A DNA stretch of 37,018 nucleotides from Thermoleophilia bacterium (GCA_017882325.1 JADGPQ010000006.1:1-37018); one strand, 5' to 3'; positions 1 to 9,833 are shown, counted from the stretch's first letter. Program-made: numbers and translations. The notes: generated by a model not told the origin, from the letters alone.

Positions 1-99
1 AAGCCCAACACCGTGCTGCGGCACATCATGTTCTCGGTCTACAGCGACGCGGCGAGGGCGGCGTTCAACAACGCGCTCGCCGGCGCCAGCCGCTTCTAG
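1..99 (+). CDS. C-terminal fragment of an unidentified protein (truncated by window start)
   Basis: Frame 1 is open from base 1 to TAG at 97-99 (KPNTVLRHIMFSVYSDAARAAFNNALAGASRF*); too short to assign a family. Confidence 0.5.
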   Translation, partial: KPNTVLRHIMFSVYSDAARAAFNNALAGASRF

Positions 100-129
100 A
101 CGCAGCGGCGCGAGGTCCAGGGGCCGCCG

Positions 130-1716
130 ATGCCGATCGCCTCGATGACGGGGTCGACGGCCGGGATCGCGGAGGCCCTCGTCCTCCTGCTGATCATCGC
201 CTCCGCGGTCGCCGTGGTGGCGCGGCGCGTCGGCGTCCCCTATACCATCGGACTCGTGCTCGTGGGCTTGGCTGTGGGCCTCGCCGCGCACGTCGAGACG
301 CTGCGCCTCTCTTCGGACCTCGTCTTCTACGTCTTCCTGCCGATCCTCCTGTTCGAGGCGGCGTTCTACCTCGAGGCTCGTCATCTGCGGGACCAGTGGC
401 GCCGGATCCTGGCGCTCGCCGTTCCCGGTGTGCTCGTCGCCTTCGCGCTCACCGCTCTTGGCGTGCACCTGCTCGGCGGCGTCGCCTGGTCGCTGGCGCT
501 GCTGTTCGGCGCGCTCATCGCCGCCACCGACCCGGTCAGCGTGGTGTCGCTCTTTCACCGGCTCGGCGTGTCCGAGCGCCTCACGACGCTCGTCGACGCC
601 GAGAGCCTGTTCAACGACGGGGCCGCCGCCGTCCTGTTCGCCATCGTGCTCGCGGTCGTCGTCGACGGGCACGCGTTCACGGCGGGCTGGGCGGCCGGCA
701 AGTTCGTATGGATGGCGGCCGGCGGCCTCGTCGTGGGCCTCGTCGTCGGCTACGGCGCCTCATTCGTTCACCGCCACCTCGACGACCACCTGATCGAGAT
801 CACGCTCTCCACGATCGTCGCGTACGGATCGTTCCTGCTCGGCCAGACGCTCGGTATGTCGGGCGTCGTCGCCTGCGTCTCGGCCGCCATCGTGCTCGGC
901 AACCTCGGCCGCCGGCGCACCATGGGCCCGGTGACGCGCGTGACCATGAGCACCGTCTGGGAGTACGCGGCCTTCGTCGCCAACTCGCTGATCTTCCTGC
1001 TGATCGGCCTTAGCATGCACCTGTCGCTGATCGCCGAGCACGTCGGATTGGTGCTCATCGCGTTCCTTGTGGTCGTCGTCGCGCGGGCCGTGACGATCTA
1101 CGGGTACGGCCTGATCGCGCGCCTGCTCGGCGCCGGCCTGCCGTTTCGCTGGCAGCACGTACTCGTGTGGGGCGGTCTGCGCGGTACCATCGCTTTGGCC
1201 CTGGTCCTGAGTGTGCCGGCTGCAGTGAGCGGGCGCGCGACCCTCGAGGTGGTCACCTTCGGCGTCGTCCTGCTCTCGCTCGTAGGCCAGGGACTCACGA
1301 TGCCGTGGCTGACGCGGCGGCTGGGGCTCGAGGGGCAGGAGCAGTCGGTGAGCCGGCGCCGCCGCGAAGTCCTGCTCGAGGGCTTCGTCAGCGCCCACGT
1401 GGAGCTGGACCGGCTGCAGGAGGCCGGGGACGTGCCCCGCCCGGAGCGGCAGCACCTCGAACGGACCATCGAGGAAGAGGAGAACGAGTTACTCGAAGGC
1501 ATGGCGCCGATTGCGGAAGAACCCGGCGCGGGCGAGGACGACCGGCTGGCCGAGCGCATCGGGGCCCTGGTCGCGCAGCGCCCCCGCATCGAGGCGTTGC
1601 GCCGGGCGGGCGCCGTCGACGAAGCCGTGACGGCGGCGCTCCTGGACGAGCTGGACCATCGCGTCGCACTGCTCGGCGAGCGATTGGCGGGCGAGAGAGG
1701 GCAAGGAGTGACGTGA
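130..1716 (+). CDS. Na+/H+ antiporter, CPA1 (NhaP/YjcE-like) family
   Basis: 528-aa multi-TM ORF with CPA1-like motifs (FNDGAAAVLFAIVL, GALIAATDPVSVVSLF, WGGLRGTIALALVLS) and a hydrophilic C-terminal tail. Confidence 0.9.
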   Translation: MPIASMTGSTAGIAEALVLLLIIASAVAVVARRVGVPYTIGLVLVGLAVGLAAHVETLRLSSDLVFYVFLPILLFEAAFYLEARHLRDQWRRILALAVPGVLVAFALTALGVHLLGGVAWSLALLFGALIAATDPVSVVSLFHRLGVSERLTTLVDAESLFNDGAAAVLFAIVLAVVVDGHAFTAGWAAGKFVWMAAGGLVVGLVVGYGASFVHRHLDDHLIEITLSTIVAYGSFLLGQTLGMSGVVACVSAAIVLGNLGRRRTMGPVTRVTMSTVWEYAAFVANSLIFLLIGLSMHLSLIAEHVGLVLIAFLVVVVARAVTIYGYGLIARLLGAGLPFRWQHVLVWGGLRGTIALALVLSVPAAVSGRATLEVVTFGVVLLSLVGQGLTMPWLTRRLGLEGQEQSVSRRRREVLLEGFVSAHVELDRLQEAGDVPRPERQHLERTIEEEENELLEGMAPIAEEPGAGEDDRLAERIGALVAQRPRIEALRRAGAVDEAVTAALLDELDHRVALLGERLAGERGQGVT

Positions 1717-2681
1717 ACGGCACGCTGACCGATGTCGCCGGCCTCGAGGTGGGGCATTGGACGAACCTTGACGCCGGGACGGGCTGCACTGTCGTGCTGT
1801 GCGCCGGAGATGGCGCCGTGGCTGGCGTCGATGTGCGTGGCTCGGCGCCCGGCACGCGCGAGACCGACTTGCTGGATCCTGTGAATCTCATCGAGCGCGT
1901 CCACGCGGTGATGATCGGCGGCGGCAGCGCGTTCGGCCTGGACGCCGCCGGCGGAGTGATGCGCTGGCTCGAGAGACGCGGCCGCGGGGTAGAGGTCGGC
2001 GACTTCCGGGTGCCGATCGTGTGCGCCGCCGTGCTCTTCGACTTGCCGGTGGGGCGCGCCGACGTGCGCCCCGACGCGGCCGCCGGGGAGACGGCGTGCG
2101 ACGCCGCCTCCCCGGCGGCCGTTCCCCAGGGCTCGGTCGGCGCCGGCACCGGCGCCAGCATGGGCAAGGCGCTAGGCTTCGAGCGCGCCACCAAGAGCGG
2201 CCTCGGCTCGGCCAGCGTCAGGCTGGGTAGTGGAGTGGTGGTCGCGGCGCTGGTGGCAGTCAATGCTTTCGGTGACGTCGTCGACCCCGCGAGCGGCGCC
2301 GTCCTTGCCGGTCCGCGACTGCCGCACGGCGGCTTCGCGCGCACCTCCGAGGTGCTGCTCGAGTCCGCGCCCTCCGTCGCGCCTGGATGGAACACCACGC
2401 TGGCCGTGGTGGCGACCGACGCCACGTTGACCAAGGCTGGCGCGACGAAAGTCGCGCAGATGGCCCACGACGGACTCGCTCGCACGATCGACCCGGTGCA
2501 CACGATGTTCGACGGCGACACGGTCTTCGCGCTTGCCACGGGCGCGGCCGAGACGCCCGCCGACGTGACCGTCGTCGGCAGCGCGGCCGCGGGCGTGCTC
2601 GCAGCCGCCGTTTTGGCAGGGATGCATGCCGCCACGGGCCTCGCCGGCCTGCCCTCGGTGAGTGAGCTGGTGGCCGGCTAG
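1713..2681 (+). CDS. P1 (DmpA/S58-like) family peptidase
   Basis: GTG start at 1713 overlaps the antiporter stop (GTGA). Motifs LTDVAGLEVGHWT, IGGGSAFGLDAAGGVMRWLE and GSVGAGTGAS (nucleophile region) are typical of the family. Confidence 0.88.
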   Translation: MNGTLTDVAGLEVGHWTNLDAGTGCTVVLCAGDGAVAGVDVRGSAPGTRETDLLDPVNLIERVHAVMIGGGSAFGLDAAGGVMRWLERRGRGVEVGDFRVPIVCAAVLFDLPVGRADVRPDAAAGETACDAASPAAVPQGSVGAGTGASMGKALGFERATKSGLGSASVRLGSGVVVAALVAVNAFGDVVDPASGAVLAGPRLPHGGFARTSEVLLESAPSVAPGWNTTLAVVATDATLTKAGATKVAQMAHDGLARTIDPVHTMFDGDTVFALATGAAETPADVTVVGSAAAGVLAAAVLAGMHAATGLAGLPSVSELVAG

Positions 2682-2725
2682 CTCATACCTGGAGGGTGGA
2701 GTGCTCGCAGGGCGCGGCGCCGGCC

Positions 2726-3715
2726 TCAGCCCGTCGCCGCGAGCACCGCCACGAACGCGATGTATAGCGCGATGATGAACGCGCCAGCCCACCGGCCGAG
2801 CCCTCGTCCCGCCCAGGCGAGCGCTATGGTCACGAGGGTCAATCCGACGTACGCGGCGGTGATGAGCACGGCGTCGCGCGAAAGAGTGGCGCCGGCTGCC
2901 ACCACCGCGGGTATGATTAGTCCGACCAAGACGTTCACCGCGTTGCTGTTGAGCGCCACGCTGAAAGCGGCTGCCCCCCTTCGGCGACGCGCGAGGTACA
3001 CGGCCGCGACCGCGTTGGGCAGGCTGGTCACCGCCGCGAGGACGATGCCGCCTGTCACGATGCTTGGGATGCCGTGCCGAGCGCCCAGCGCCGAGGCGGC
3101 CCCCTCCATCGCCGCGCTTGCACCCACCACCGCCGGGATCGCGACGGCGGTGACGGCGCCGTCCCTCCACGTACCTCTTCGAGGAGCGATGGCCGTAAGC
3201 AGCTCGACCTCCTCCTCGGCGATCGCGCTTGTCAGCCACGTTCTCCACACCCGGGGGAGGGGTACCTGCGGTCGTCGCTCGGGAGGTAGGGCCGAGAGGA
3301 CCACGTAGGGAACGAGGATGACGACCGTCAGCGCCAGGCAGGTTACGGGGCTGGCCAGCCCCGTGATCGTCATGGCAGCGAGTACCGCGATCGCAAGTGC
3401 CACGATGCCTTCGAGGAGCACCACCTTGCGATGAAGTGCGATGCCCCCTGCGACGACGGCACCCAAGCCGAGGAGCGCCGCGAGGTTGAACGCGTTGGAG
3501 CCCAGCACCACGCCTGCGCCCAGGCTAGACTGGCCGCGCGCATACGCGGCCACCGCCGCGGACACCTCAGGTGAGTCGGCGGCCAACGCGACAACCAAGC
3601 CGAGGGTCGCCTCCGGAAGGCCGAACCGTGCGCCCAGCCGCTCGAGAGCAGTAACGAGTGCCGCGCTCGCCGCCAAGGCGACTGCGGCTCCGGCCGCGAT
3701 GATCAGCCAGTCCAC
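2726..3715 (-). CDS. Sodium/calcium exchanger (CaCA) family membrane protein; start uncertain
   Basis: Two alpha-repeat-like segments (ADSPEVSAAVAAYARGQSSLGAGVVLGSNAFNLAALLG; GGIVLAAVTSLPNAVAAVYLARRRRGAAAFSVALNSNAVNVLVG). The upstream part of the 414-aa ORF is low-complexity, so a GTG start near 3715 (VDWLIIAAG) is preferred. Confidence 0.82.
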   Translation of the reverse strand: MDWLIIAAGAAVALAASAALVTALERLGARFGLPEATLGLVVALAADSPEVSAAVAAYARGQSSLGAGVVLGSNAFNLAALLGLGAVVAGGIALHRKVVLLEGIVALAIAVLAAMTITGLASPVTCLALTVVILVPYVVLSALPPERRPQVPLPRVWRTWLTSAIAEEEVELLTAIAPRRGTWRDGAVTAVAIPAVVGASAAMEGAASALGARHGIPSIVTGGIVLAAVTSLPNAVAAVYLARRRRGAAAFSVALNSNAVNVLVGLIIPAVVAAGATLSRDAVLITAAYVGLTLVTIALAWAGRGLGRWAGAFIIALYIAFVAVLAATG

Positions 3716-3929
3716 GCTGAGCCCGGACGAGATCGGTGAGGGCGCCGGGCGCGCGGGGGGAGCATCGCTCCGTCGGGCGCGCGCTCCGTGTGACGGGTCA
3801 AGGGCAGTCCCTCCTCGTCTGTCGGGCGCCCTCACGCGACGAGGGCGCCGAGATCCTTCCGATCCGACGCCCGGAACGCAGAGCAGCGCCGGTGCCGACC
3901 AGACTTCCCGGCGCTCCTGAACTACGGCG

Positions 3930-3957
3930 ATTATACCCCGCGGAGCGCCGCCGTCAG
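3930..3957 (-). promoter_or_regulatory. Putative sigma70-like promoter of the CaCA exchanger
   Basis: On the minus strand: CTGACG (3952-3957), 16-bp spacer, TATAAT (3930-3935, perfect -10). Confidence 0.55.
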
Positions 3958-4240
3958 CGCCCACTGACACGGCACGCGGCCTTCGCCGTCACTTGCGGGC
4001 GGACGCGAAAGTGCCAGCCGGTTTGGGACCGGGGCCGACTCTCGCGGCGGGATATCCGCTCAATCTGCGCGGGTCCGTCGTCTTGACAAGGGTCGTTTGG
4101 GCGCCGACGGGCGGTGTTCGGGGTGAGTGGACCTCGCCAAGGGACCCGTGGTGAGAAAGGGCGACGTCGAGCGTGGACGCCCGACGGCTCCAGGTGTTTG
4201 GCCAGAGGAGCAAGCGGATTGGTCGAGTCGACGCCCTGTG

Positions 4241-5332
4241 CTAGTTTCCGCCGTCCGGTGTCACGCCTCGTTCCGCGAATGCCCGCAGCAGCCCGAAGCA
4301 GCCCGTGAGCATCATGTCGCCGTGGGGCGCCGCGTACTCGAGCGGCAGCGCGCTGCCGGCGAGCAGGACGCGGCGCGGCCCTGTGGCGAAGAGCGGCAAC
4401 GCGCTCAGGTCTGCCGTCTTTGTCGCGGCGGCCAGCACGGCTCCGTGGCCGCCGTCTTCGCGAACCTCGTCGCTGCCCAGGTCGCCGGCGAGGAAGCGGA
4501 GCAGGCGCCGCTCGAGGCCCGGTCCATCGAGCTTGCTGGTGTGGTGCTCGAACACGCCGGCCAGGCGCCCTCCCAGCGTGACCACGCAGATCGTGTGCCC
4601 GTTGCCGACGTTGACGAGCACGGCGTCGGTAATGCCTTGGGGGAGGGCACCGTACAGCGCCGCCGGGCCGGTGTCGGCGACGAGCGCCGGCCCGCCGCCG
4701 GCGAGCTCGTCGGCGATTCCCGCCGCAGCGCGCAGCCTGGTGAAGTCGGGGGGCGTGTCCCGGGTGGCGTAGAAGAGCTCGCCGAGAGGGCGGCCCTCGT
4801 CTACGGCGGCCTTCCAGAAGGCGAAGCGGAAGACGCGGTTGGAGCCGCGCGGGCTGAAGCCGTGGTCCTGGACGGCCACCGCGGCGGCGTCGAAGCGCGG
4901 CTCAACGCCGAGCGTCTCGAGCGCGGCGCGCAGGCCGGCCACGTCGAGGTCGCCGGAGTCCACATGCGCGAACGAGCCGGACGGCAGGCGGGCCAGCAGC
5001 TCGGCCGTTGTGCTTTCGCCGACCACGCGGGCCCCCAGAGCGCGGACCTTGTCCACGTCGTCGGCGAAGGTCCGCGCCGCCTCCTCGGTGGCCACGAAGG
5101 CGTGACCGGCGGCGAGATGCGCCTTCATGGCGGCGCCGTCGGCGCCGCCGCCCATCGTCGGGCCCGTGAACACGACGGTCTGGGCGCGCGCGGTCGCTTG
5201 GGCGATCTGCGCGGCCACGACCTGCGTGCGTGACGGCACGACGAGCTTGACGGCGTTCTCGAGTGGCTGGCCGGGACGCGTGAGAAGTATGTCGGCCGTA
5301 CCCGTGCCTACGTCGACGGCGAGGATGCGCAT
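4241..5332 (-). CDS. DUF1786-like protein (ASKHA-fold type)
   Basis: ATG at 5332: MRILAVDVGTGTADILL (phosphate-binding-like DVGTGT), VLVNVGNGHTICVVTLGGRLAGVFEHHTSKL; 363 aa. Confidence 0.72.
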   Translation of the reverse strand: MRILAVDVGTGTADILLTRPGQPLENAVKLVVPSRTQVVAAQIAQATARAQTVVFTGPTMGGGADGAAMKAHLAAGHAFVATEEAARTFADDVDKVRALGARVVGESTTAELLARLPSGSFAHVDSGDLDVAGLRAALETLGVEPRFDAAAVAVQDHGFSPRGSNRVFRFAFWKAAVDEGRPLGELFYATRDTPPDFTRLRAAAGIADELAGGGPALVADTGPAALYGALPQGITDAVLVNVGNGHTICVVTLGGRLAGVFEHHTSKLDGPGLERRLLRFLAGDLGSDEVREDGGHGAVLAAATKTADLSALPLFATGPRRVLLAGSALPLEYAAPHGDMMLTGCFGLLRAFAERGVTPDGGN

Positions 5333-5412
5333 GCCGGGAGTCTGCGGGTCCGGGGCCGCGCCGGGGGCGCTTCCACGGCGGCCGGAGGGGGCGGCGCCGT
5401 CGGCGCCGCCGC

Positions 5413-6144
5413 TCACGCCGGCCGCCGGGCCGGCGCCTTGCCGAAGCGGAGCTTCCAGACGTTGGTCATGGCTTCGAGCACGATGTCGTTGCTCATCTTG
5501 CTCTCGCCCACTTTGCGGTCGACGAAGATGATGGGCAGCTCCACGACCTTGAAGCCGAGCTTGTACGCGCGGTAGGTCATCTCGATCTGGAAGCCGTAGC
5601 CAGCGGTGTCGATGCCGTCGAGATCGATGGTCTCGAGCACGCGGCGGCGGAAACACTTGAAGCCGCCCGTGAGATCGTGGAACGGCAGGCCGAGGATCGT
5701 CTGCGCATACAGGCAGCCGCCGCGGCTGATGATCTTGCGCGACAGCCCCCAGTTCTCGACGCCGCCGCCCTTGACGTAGCGCGACCCGAGCACGAGGTCG
5801 GCGCCCTGGTCGACGAGTCGCAGGAAGTGCGGCAGGTAGCTCGCGTCGTGGCTCAGGTCGGCGTCCATCTCGAAGATGTGTTCGGCGCCCATGGCGAGCG
5901 CCTCGCGAAAGCCGGCGACGTAAGCCTTGCCCAGGCCTTCCTTGCCGGCGCGGTGCATCACCGAGACGTCGGCGACCTCGAGGGCGAGCTCGTCGGCCAG
6001 CTCGCCCGTGCCATCTGGGGAGTTGTCGTCGACGATGAGCGTGTGCAGCTGCACACCGTGACCTTCGGCGACCTCGCGGATGCGGGCCAAGGCGTGCCGC
6101 AGGTTCTCGCGCTCGTTGTAGGTGGGGAGGACGATGACGTTCAC
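5413..6144 (-). CDS. Polyprenol-phosphate mannosyltransferase-like glycosyltransferase, family 2
   Basis: VNVIVLPTYNERENLRHALARI, IVDDNSPDGTGELAD, MDADLSHDASYLP, DLTGGFKCFRRRVLE; typical DPM1-like GT2. GTG start at 6144. Confidence 0.92.
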   Translation of the reverse strand: MNVIVLPTYNERENLRHALARIREVAEGHGVQLHTLIVDDNSPDGTGELADELALEVADVSVMHRAGKEGLGKAYVAGFREALAMGAEHIFEMDADLSHDASYLPHFLRLVDQGADLVLGSRYVKGGGVENWGLSRKIISRGGCLYAQTILGLPFHDLTGGFKCFRRRVLETIDLDGIDTAGYGFQIEMTYRAYKLGFKVVELPIIFVDRKVGESKMSNDIVLEAMTNVWKLRFGKAPARRPA

Positions 6145-6356
6145 CGTGCGGAGAGTATACCGTCGCCGGGGCCGCTGCGCCGCCCGGCTGAGGCCCCGCA
6201 TCCTCGTCGGCGACCGTGTGTTCGCGTCCGTCCGGGATCTTTGCTACCCTTGCCGCCCGAAACGGAAGAGAACGTCAGTCTCAGGCCAAGTATCACCCTC
6301 AACATAAGACTGAGACTTTTCCGCCAGCGCAGGCGACAAATGCCGCCGAAGGATGG

Positions 6357-6384
6357 TTGTCAGGACCGTGGAATACACTATAGT
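6357..6384 (+). promoter_or_regulatory. Putative sigma70-like promoter of nrdR-nrdJ
   Basis: TTGTCA (6357-6362), 16-bp spacer, TATAGT (6379-6384); each hexamer has one mismatch to consensus. Confidence 0.65.
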
Positions 6385-6420
6385 GGTGTCCTCATTCGGC
6401 AGGGGCACTACATCTTGTGG
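6375..6420 (+). promoter_or_regulatory. Two putative NrdR-box-like sites
   Basis: Site 1 ACACTATAGTGGTGT (6375-6389) overlaps the -10. Site 2 GCACTACATCTTGTGG (6405-6420). Centres are about 30-31 bp apart. Confidence 0.6.
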
Positions 6421-6433
6421 TGAGGGGTCATCC

Positions 6434-7012
6434 GTGCATTGTCCTTTCTGCAGCAGCGACGAGAGCAAGGTCGTCGATTCCCGCGACTCGGAATCGGGCG
6501 ACGCCATACGTCGGCGTCGTGAGTGTCTGGCCTGCGAGCGACGCTACACGACCTACGAACGGCTCGAAGAGGTGCCCCTGGTGGTCGTCAAGCGCAGCGG
6601 GAGCGAAGAGGTGTTCGCGCGCCAGAAGCTCCTCAACGGCCTCTTGCGCGCAACCGAGAAACGCGAGATCCCGATCGAGAGACTGGAGCGGGCCGTCGAC
6701 GACATCGGGAACGAACTGCGCCGCGTCCCCGGGCAGCGGGTGACCACGCAGATGGTCGGGGAGCGTGCCCTGCGGCACCTCCGGGACATCGACAAGGTGG
6801 CCTACGTGCGCTTCGCCTCGGTCTACCGGCAGTTCGACGGCGTTGACGAGTTCCAGCAGGAGCTCGCCCGTCTCGAGCTCTCCGGCGCCGATCCGCTGCC
6901 GGGCGAGGAACCGCTGCCGGGCATCGAGGCCGAGATCGATGTGCTCACCACGACAACTTTTACCGAGCCGCCACAAGCGGTCGCGACCGGGGGGGACAAG
7001 GGGCATGACTGA
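6434..7012 (+). CDS. nrdR: Transcriptional repressor NrdR
   Basis: GTG start: [45 protein letters not shown] (zinc ribbon) followed by an ATP-cone. Confidence 0.95.
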   Translation: MHCPFCSSDESKVVDSRDSESGDAIRRRRECLACERRYTTYERLEEVPLVVVKRSGSEEVFARQKLLNGLLRATEKREIPIERLERAVDDIGNELRRVPGQRVTTQMVGERALRHLRDIDKVAYVRFASVYRQFDGVDEFQQELARLELSGADPLPGEEPLPGIEAEIDVLTTTTFTEPPQAVATGGDKGHD

Positions 7013-9260
7013 CACAGAGAAGGCAGTGATCGAGCTCTCCGCCAATGCGCTCAAGGTGCTGCAGCGCCGCTACCTCAAGAAGGGCGAGAACGGCGAGCAG
7101 CTCGAGACCCCCGAAGAGATGTTCCGGCGCGTCGCTCGCGCCATCGCGCAGGCTGAGCGTCTGTACAACCCCGCCGCCCCCGTCGAAGAGTGGGAGGCCA
7201 CCTTCTACGAGCTCATGACCAGCCTCGAGTTCCTCCCCAACAGCCCCACTCTCATGAACGCCGGCCGCGAGCTGGGCCAGCTCTCGGCCTGCTTCGTGCT
7301 CCCGGTCGGCGACTCCATGGAGTCGATCTTCGAGGCCATCAAGAACACCGCCCTCATCCACAAGAGCGGCGGAGGCACCGGCTTCAGCTTCTCCCGCGTG
7401 CGACCTCACAATGACGTGGTGATGAGCACCAAGGGCGTCTCCAGCGGCCCTCTCTCCTTCATGAGCGTCTTCGACGCGGCCACCGAGACCATCAAGCAGG
7501 GGGGCACGCGGCGCGGCGCCAACATGGGCATCATGCGCGTCGATCACCCGGACATCCTCGACTTCATCAAGGCCAAAGAGGACGACGACCGCCTCAACAA
7601 CTTCAACATCTCGGTGGCCGTCACCGACGCCTTCATGCGCGCCGTCGACGCCGACGAGGACTATCCGCTGGTCAATCCGCGCTCCGGCGATGTGGTGCAG
7701 ACCTTGAACGCCCGCAAGGTGTTCAAGACCATGGTCGCGCTCGCCTGGAAGAACGGCGACCCGGGCCTCGTCTTCATCGACCGCATCAACGCCGACAACC
7801 CCACGCCGCACCTCGGCGAGATCGAGAGCACCAACCCGTGCGGCGAGCAGCCGCTGTTACCCTACGAGAGCTGCAACCTGGGCTCCATCAACCTTAGCAG
7901 GGTGGTGCCCGACGGCCACGTCGACTACGGCGCCCTGGGTCGCATCGTGCGCACCGCGGTGCGCTTCCTCGACGACGTCATCGACGTCAATCGCTATCCG
8001 CTGCCCGAGATCGAACGGATGACCAAGGGCAATCGCAAGATCGGTCTCGGCGTCATGGGCTTCGCCGACATGCTCCTGCGACTCGGGGTGCCCTACGACT
8101 CCGAAGACGCCTGCAAGATCGCCGGCGACGTCATGAGCTTCATCCACGACGAGGCCCGCGCGGCCAGCGAGGAGCTGGCCCGCGAGCGCGGCGTGTTCCC
8201 CAACTTCGAGGGCTCCATCTTCGACGGCCCCGCGGGCGCCCGCGTGCGCAACGCCACCGTCACCACGATCGCACCCACGGGTACCATCAGCATCATCGCC
8301 GGCTGCTCCAGTGGCATCGAGCCCCTGTTCGCGATCAGCTACGTGCGCGCCAATGTGCTCGACGACGACCGCATGGTCGAGGGCCACCCCTACTTCGAGC
8401 AGGTCGCGCGGCAGCGCGGCTTCCACAGCGACGATCTCATGAAGCAGATCGCCGAGGTGGGCTCGGTGCGGCATCTCGACGGCGTCCCTCCGGACGTGCA
8501 GCAGGTCTTCGCCACCGCGCACGACATCACCCCGGAGTGGCACGTCAAACTGCAGGCGGCCTTCCAGAAGAGCACCGACAACGCCGTCTCCAAGACGGTC
8601 AACTTCCCCAACGACGCCACCAGCGACGACGTCGAGAACGTCTACCTGCTGGCCTTCCGCAGCGGCTGCAAGGGCGTCACCATCTACCGCGACGGTAGTC
8701 GCGAGGAGCAGGTGCTCAACGTCGGTCGGAGCAAGAACAAGCGAGAACGTGACCCGGCAGCCGGAGGCATCGCCACCACGCGGCCTTCGCGACCGCAGCT
8801 GCTCAGCGGCGAGACACAGCGCATGGACACGGGCTGCGGCAAGCTGTTCGTAATCATGAACGACGACGAGTACGGGCCACGCGAGGTCTTCGCCAACATG
8901 GGCAAGGCCGGCGGCTGCGCTTCGAGCAACACCGAAGCGCTGGGCCGGCTCATCTCCCTTGCCCTCAAGAAGGGCGCCTCGGCCGGCGAGATCGTGGAAC
9001 AGCTCAAGGGCATCCGCTGCCACGTGCCCTACGGCCTCGGCCCTAACGCCACGCTGAGCTGCGCCGACGCCATCGGCAAGGCGCTCGAGCGGCGCTACGT
9101 GGCCGGCGCCGCGGCGGCCGCGGCCGGCGAAGCGGAACCACAGCTGTCGTTCGCCCAGGTCGCGCAGGGCGCGTGCCCGGAGTGCGGCGGCGACATGCGG
9201 CACGAGGGCGGTTGCGCGGTGTGCAACGACCCCGGGTGCGCCTTCAGCAAGTGCAGCTGA
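7005..9260 (+). CDS. nrdJ: Vitamin B12-dependent (class II) ribonucleotide reductase
   Basis: ATG at 7005 overlaps the nrdR stop by 8 nt. Motifs [76 protein letters not shown]-terminal [27 protein letters not shown]. Confidence 0.96.
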   Translation: MTDTEKAVIELSANALKVLQRRYLKKGENGEQLETPEEMFRRVARAIAQAERLYNPAAPVEEWEATFYELMTSLEFLPNSPTLMNAGRELGQLSACFVLPVGDSMESIFEAIKNTALIHKSGGGTGFSFSRVRPHNDVVMSTKGVSSGPLSFMSVFDAATETIKQGGTRRGANMGIMRVDHPDILDFIKAKEDDDRLNNFNISVAVTDAFMRAVDADEDYPLVNPRSGDVVQTLNARKVFKTMVALAWKNGDPGLVFIDRINADNPTPHLGEIESTNPCGEQPLLPYESCNLGSINLSRVVPDGHVDYGALGRIVRTAVRFLDDVIDVNRYPLPEIERMTKGNRKIGLGVMGFADMLLRLGVPYDSEDACKIAGDVMSFIHDEARAASEELARERGVFPNFEGSIFDGPAGARVRNATVTTIAPTGTISIIAGCSSGIEPLFAISYVRANVLDDDRMVEGHPYFEQVARQRGFHSDDLMKQIAEVGSVRHLDGVPPDVQQVFATAHDITPEWHVKLQAAFQKSTDNAVSKTVNFPNDATSDDVENVYLLAFRSGCKGVTIYRDGSREEQVLNVGRSKNKRERDPAAGGIATTRPSRPQLLSGETQRMDTGCGKLFVIMNDDEYGPREVFANMGKAGGCASSNTEALGRLISLALKKGASAGEIVEQLKGIRCHVPYGLGPNATLSCADAIGKALERRYVAGAAAAAAGEAEPQLSFAQVAQGACPECGGDMRHEGGCAVCNDPGCAFSKCS

Positions 9261-9312
9261 GGCGGCCGCGCCGTCGGCCGCCACGCGCTCCTCGCCGCGT
9301 CTGCCGACACGT

Positions 9313-9343
9313 TTGACACGCCGCGCCCCGCGACGGGTACAGT
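9313..9343 (+). promoter_or_regulatory. Possible promoter of the Asp23/AmaP-like cassette
   Basis: Perfect TTGACA (9313-9318), 19-bp spacer, TACAGT (9338-9343, 4/6); the spacer is longer than usual. Confidence 0.35.
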
Positions 9344-9406
9344 AGGTATACAGAAGTCCCCGGCCGCGGCGTGCGGCCGTCGACGACCGACGAGGGGAGG
9401 AAGGCG

Positions 9407-9790
9407 ATGACTGACACCTCTAAGCCCGAGGTGCCTGCGGCCACCAGCGGAGTGACGATCTCCGACAACGTGGTGGCCAAGGTGGCCTTCAAGGCGATCG
9501 CTGGCATCGATGGCGTCCAGGCCTTGGGCGGCGGCAGTTCCCGCGCCTTGGCCGGCCTGCGTGGCGACAAGGGTACGCCGGGCATCAGCGTCGACCTCCG
9601 CGACGGCAGCGTCGACATCGACATCACCATGAGCATCGTGTTCGGCTCGAGCGTGCCCACGATCGCCGAGGCCTGCCGCACGGCGGTCACCGAGCAGGTC
9701 GAGGGCACGACCGGCCTCAAGGTGCGCGCCGTCAACGTCCTCGTCACCGACGTCGTCTTCCCGGAGGAGCAGCCTGCCTCAGACGACTGA
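9407..9790 (+). CDS. Asp23/Gls24 family envelope stress protein
   Basis: GVTISDNVVAKVAFKAIAGIDGVQALGGG and DIDITMSIVFGSSVPTIAEACRTAVTEQVEGTTGLKVRAVNVLVTDVVF are characteristic. Confidence 0.92.
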   Translation: MTDTSKPEVPAATSGVTISDNVVAKVAFKAIAGIDGVQALGGGSSRALAGLRGDKGTPGISVDLRDGSVDIDITMSIVFGSSVPTIAEACRTAVTEQVEGTTGLKVRAVNVLVTDVVFPEEQPASDD

Positions 9791-9833
9791 CAGGCGGCCC
9801 CCGGCCGGGGTCGCGCCCGCGGCAGTCACGCGG

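Noticed and set aside
3800-3925. Cobalamin riboswitch upstream of the cation exchanger
   Set aside because: GCGCCGGGAAGTCTGGT superficially resembles part of the cobalamin element, but the conserved L4 and B12-box sequences do not match; kept only as an unassigned structured leader.
4127-5233. 368-aa plus-strand ORF antisense to the DUF1786-like gene
   Set aside because: Composition is Ala/Gly/Arg-rich with no recognisable domain; the minus-strand frame has a clear protein. Typical high-GC shadow ORF.
6434-9260. Intein or split in nrdJ
   Set aside because: The ORF is continuous with canonical class II RNR motifs and no inserted splicing-domain sequence.
7857-9284. 475-aa minus-strand ORF opposite nrdJ (also 6960..7811 minus)
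   Set aside because: Mirror of the highly conserved nrdJ codons; His/Asp/Val/Ala-rich, no domain signature.
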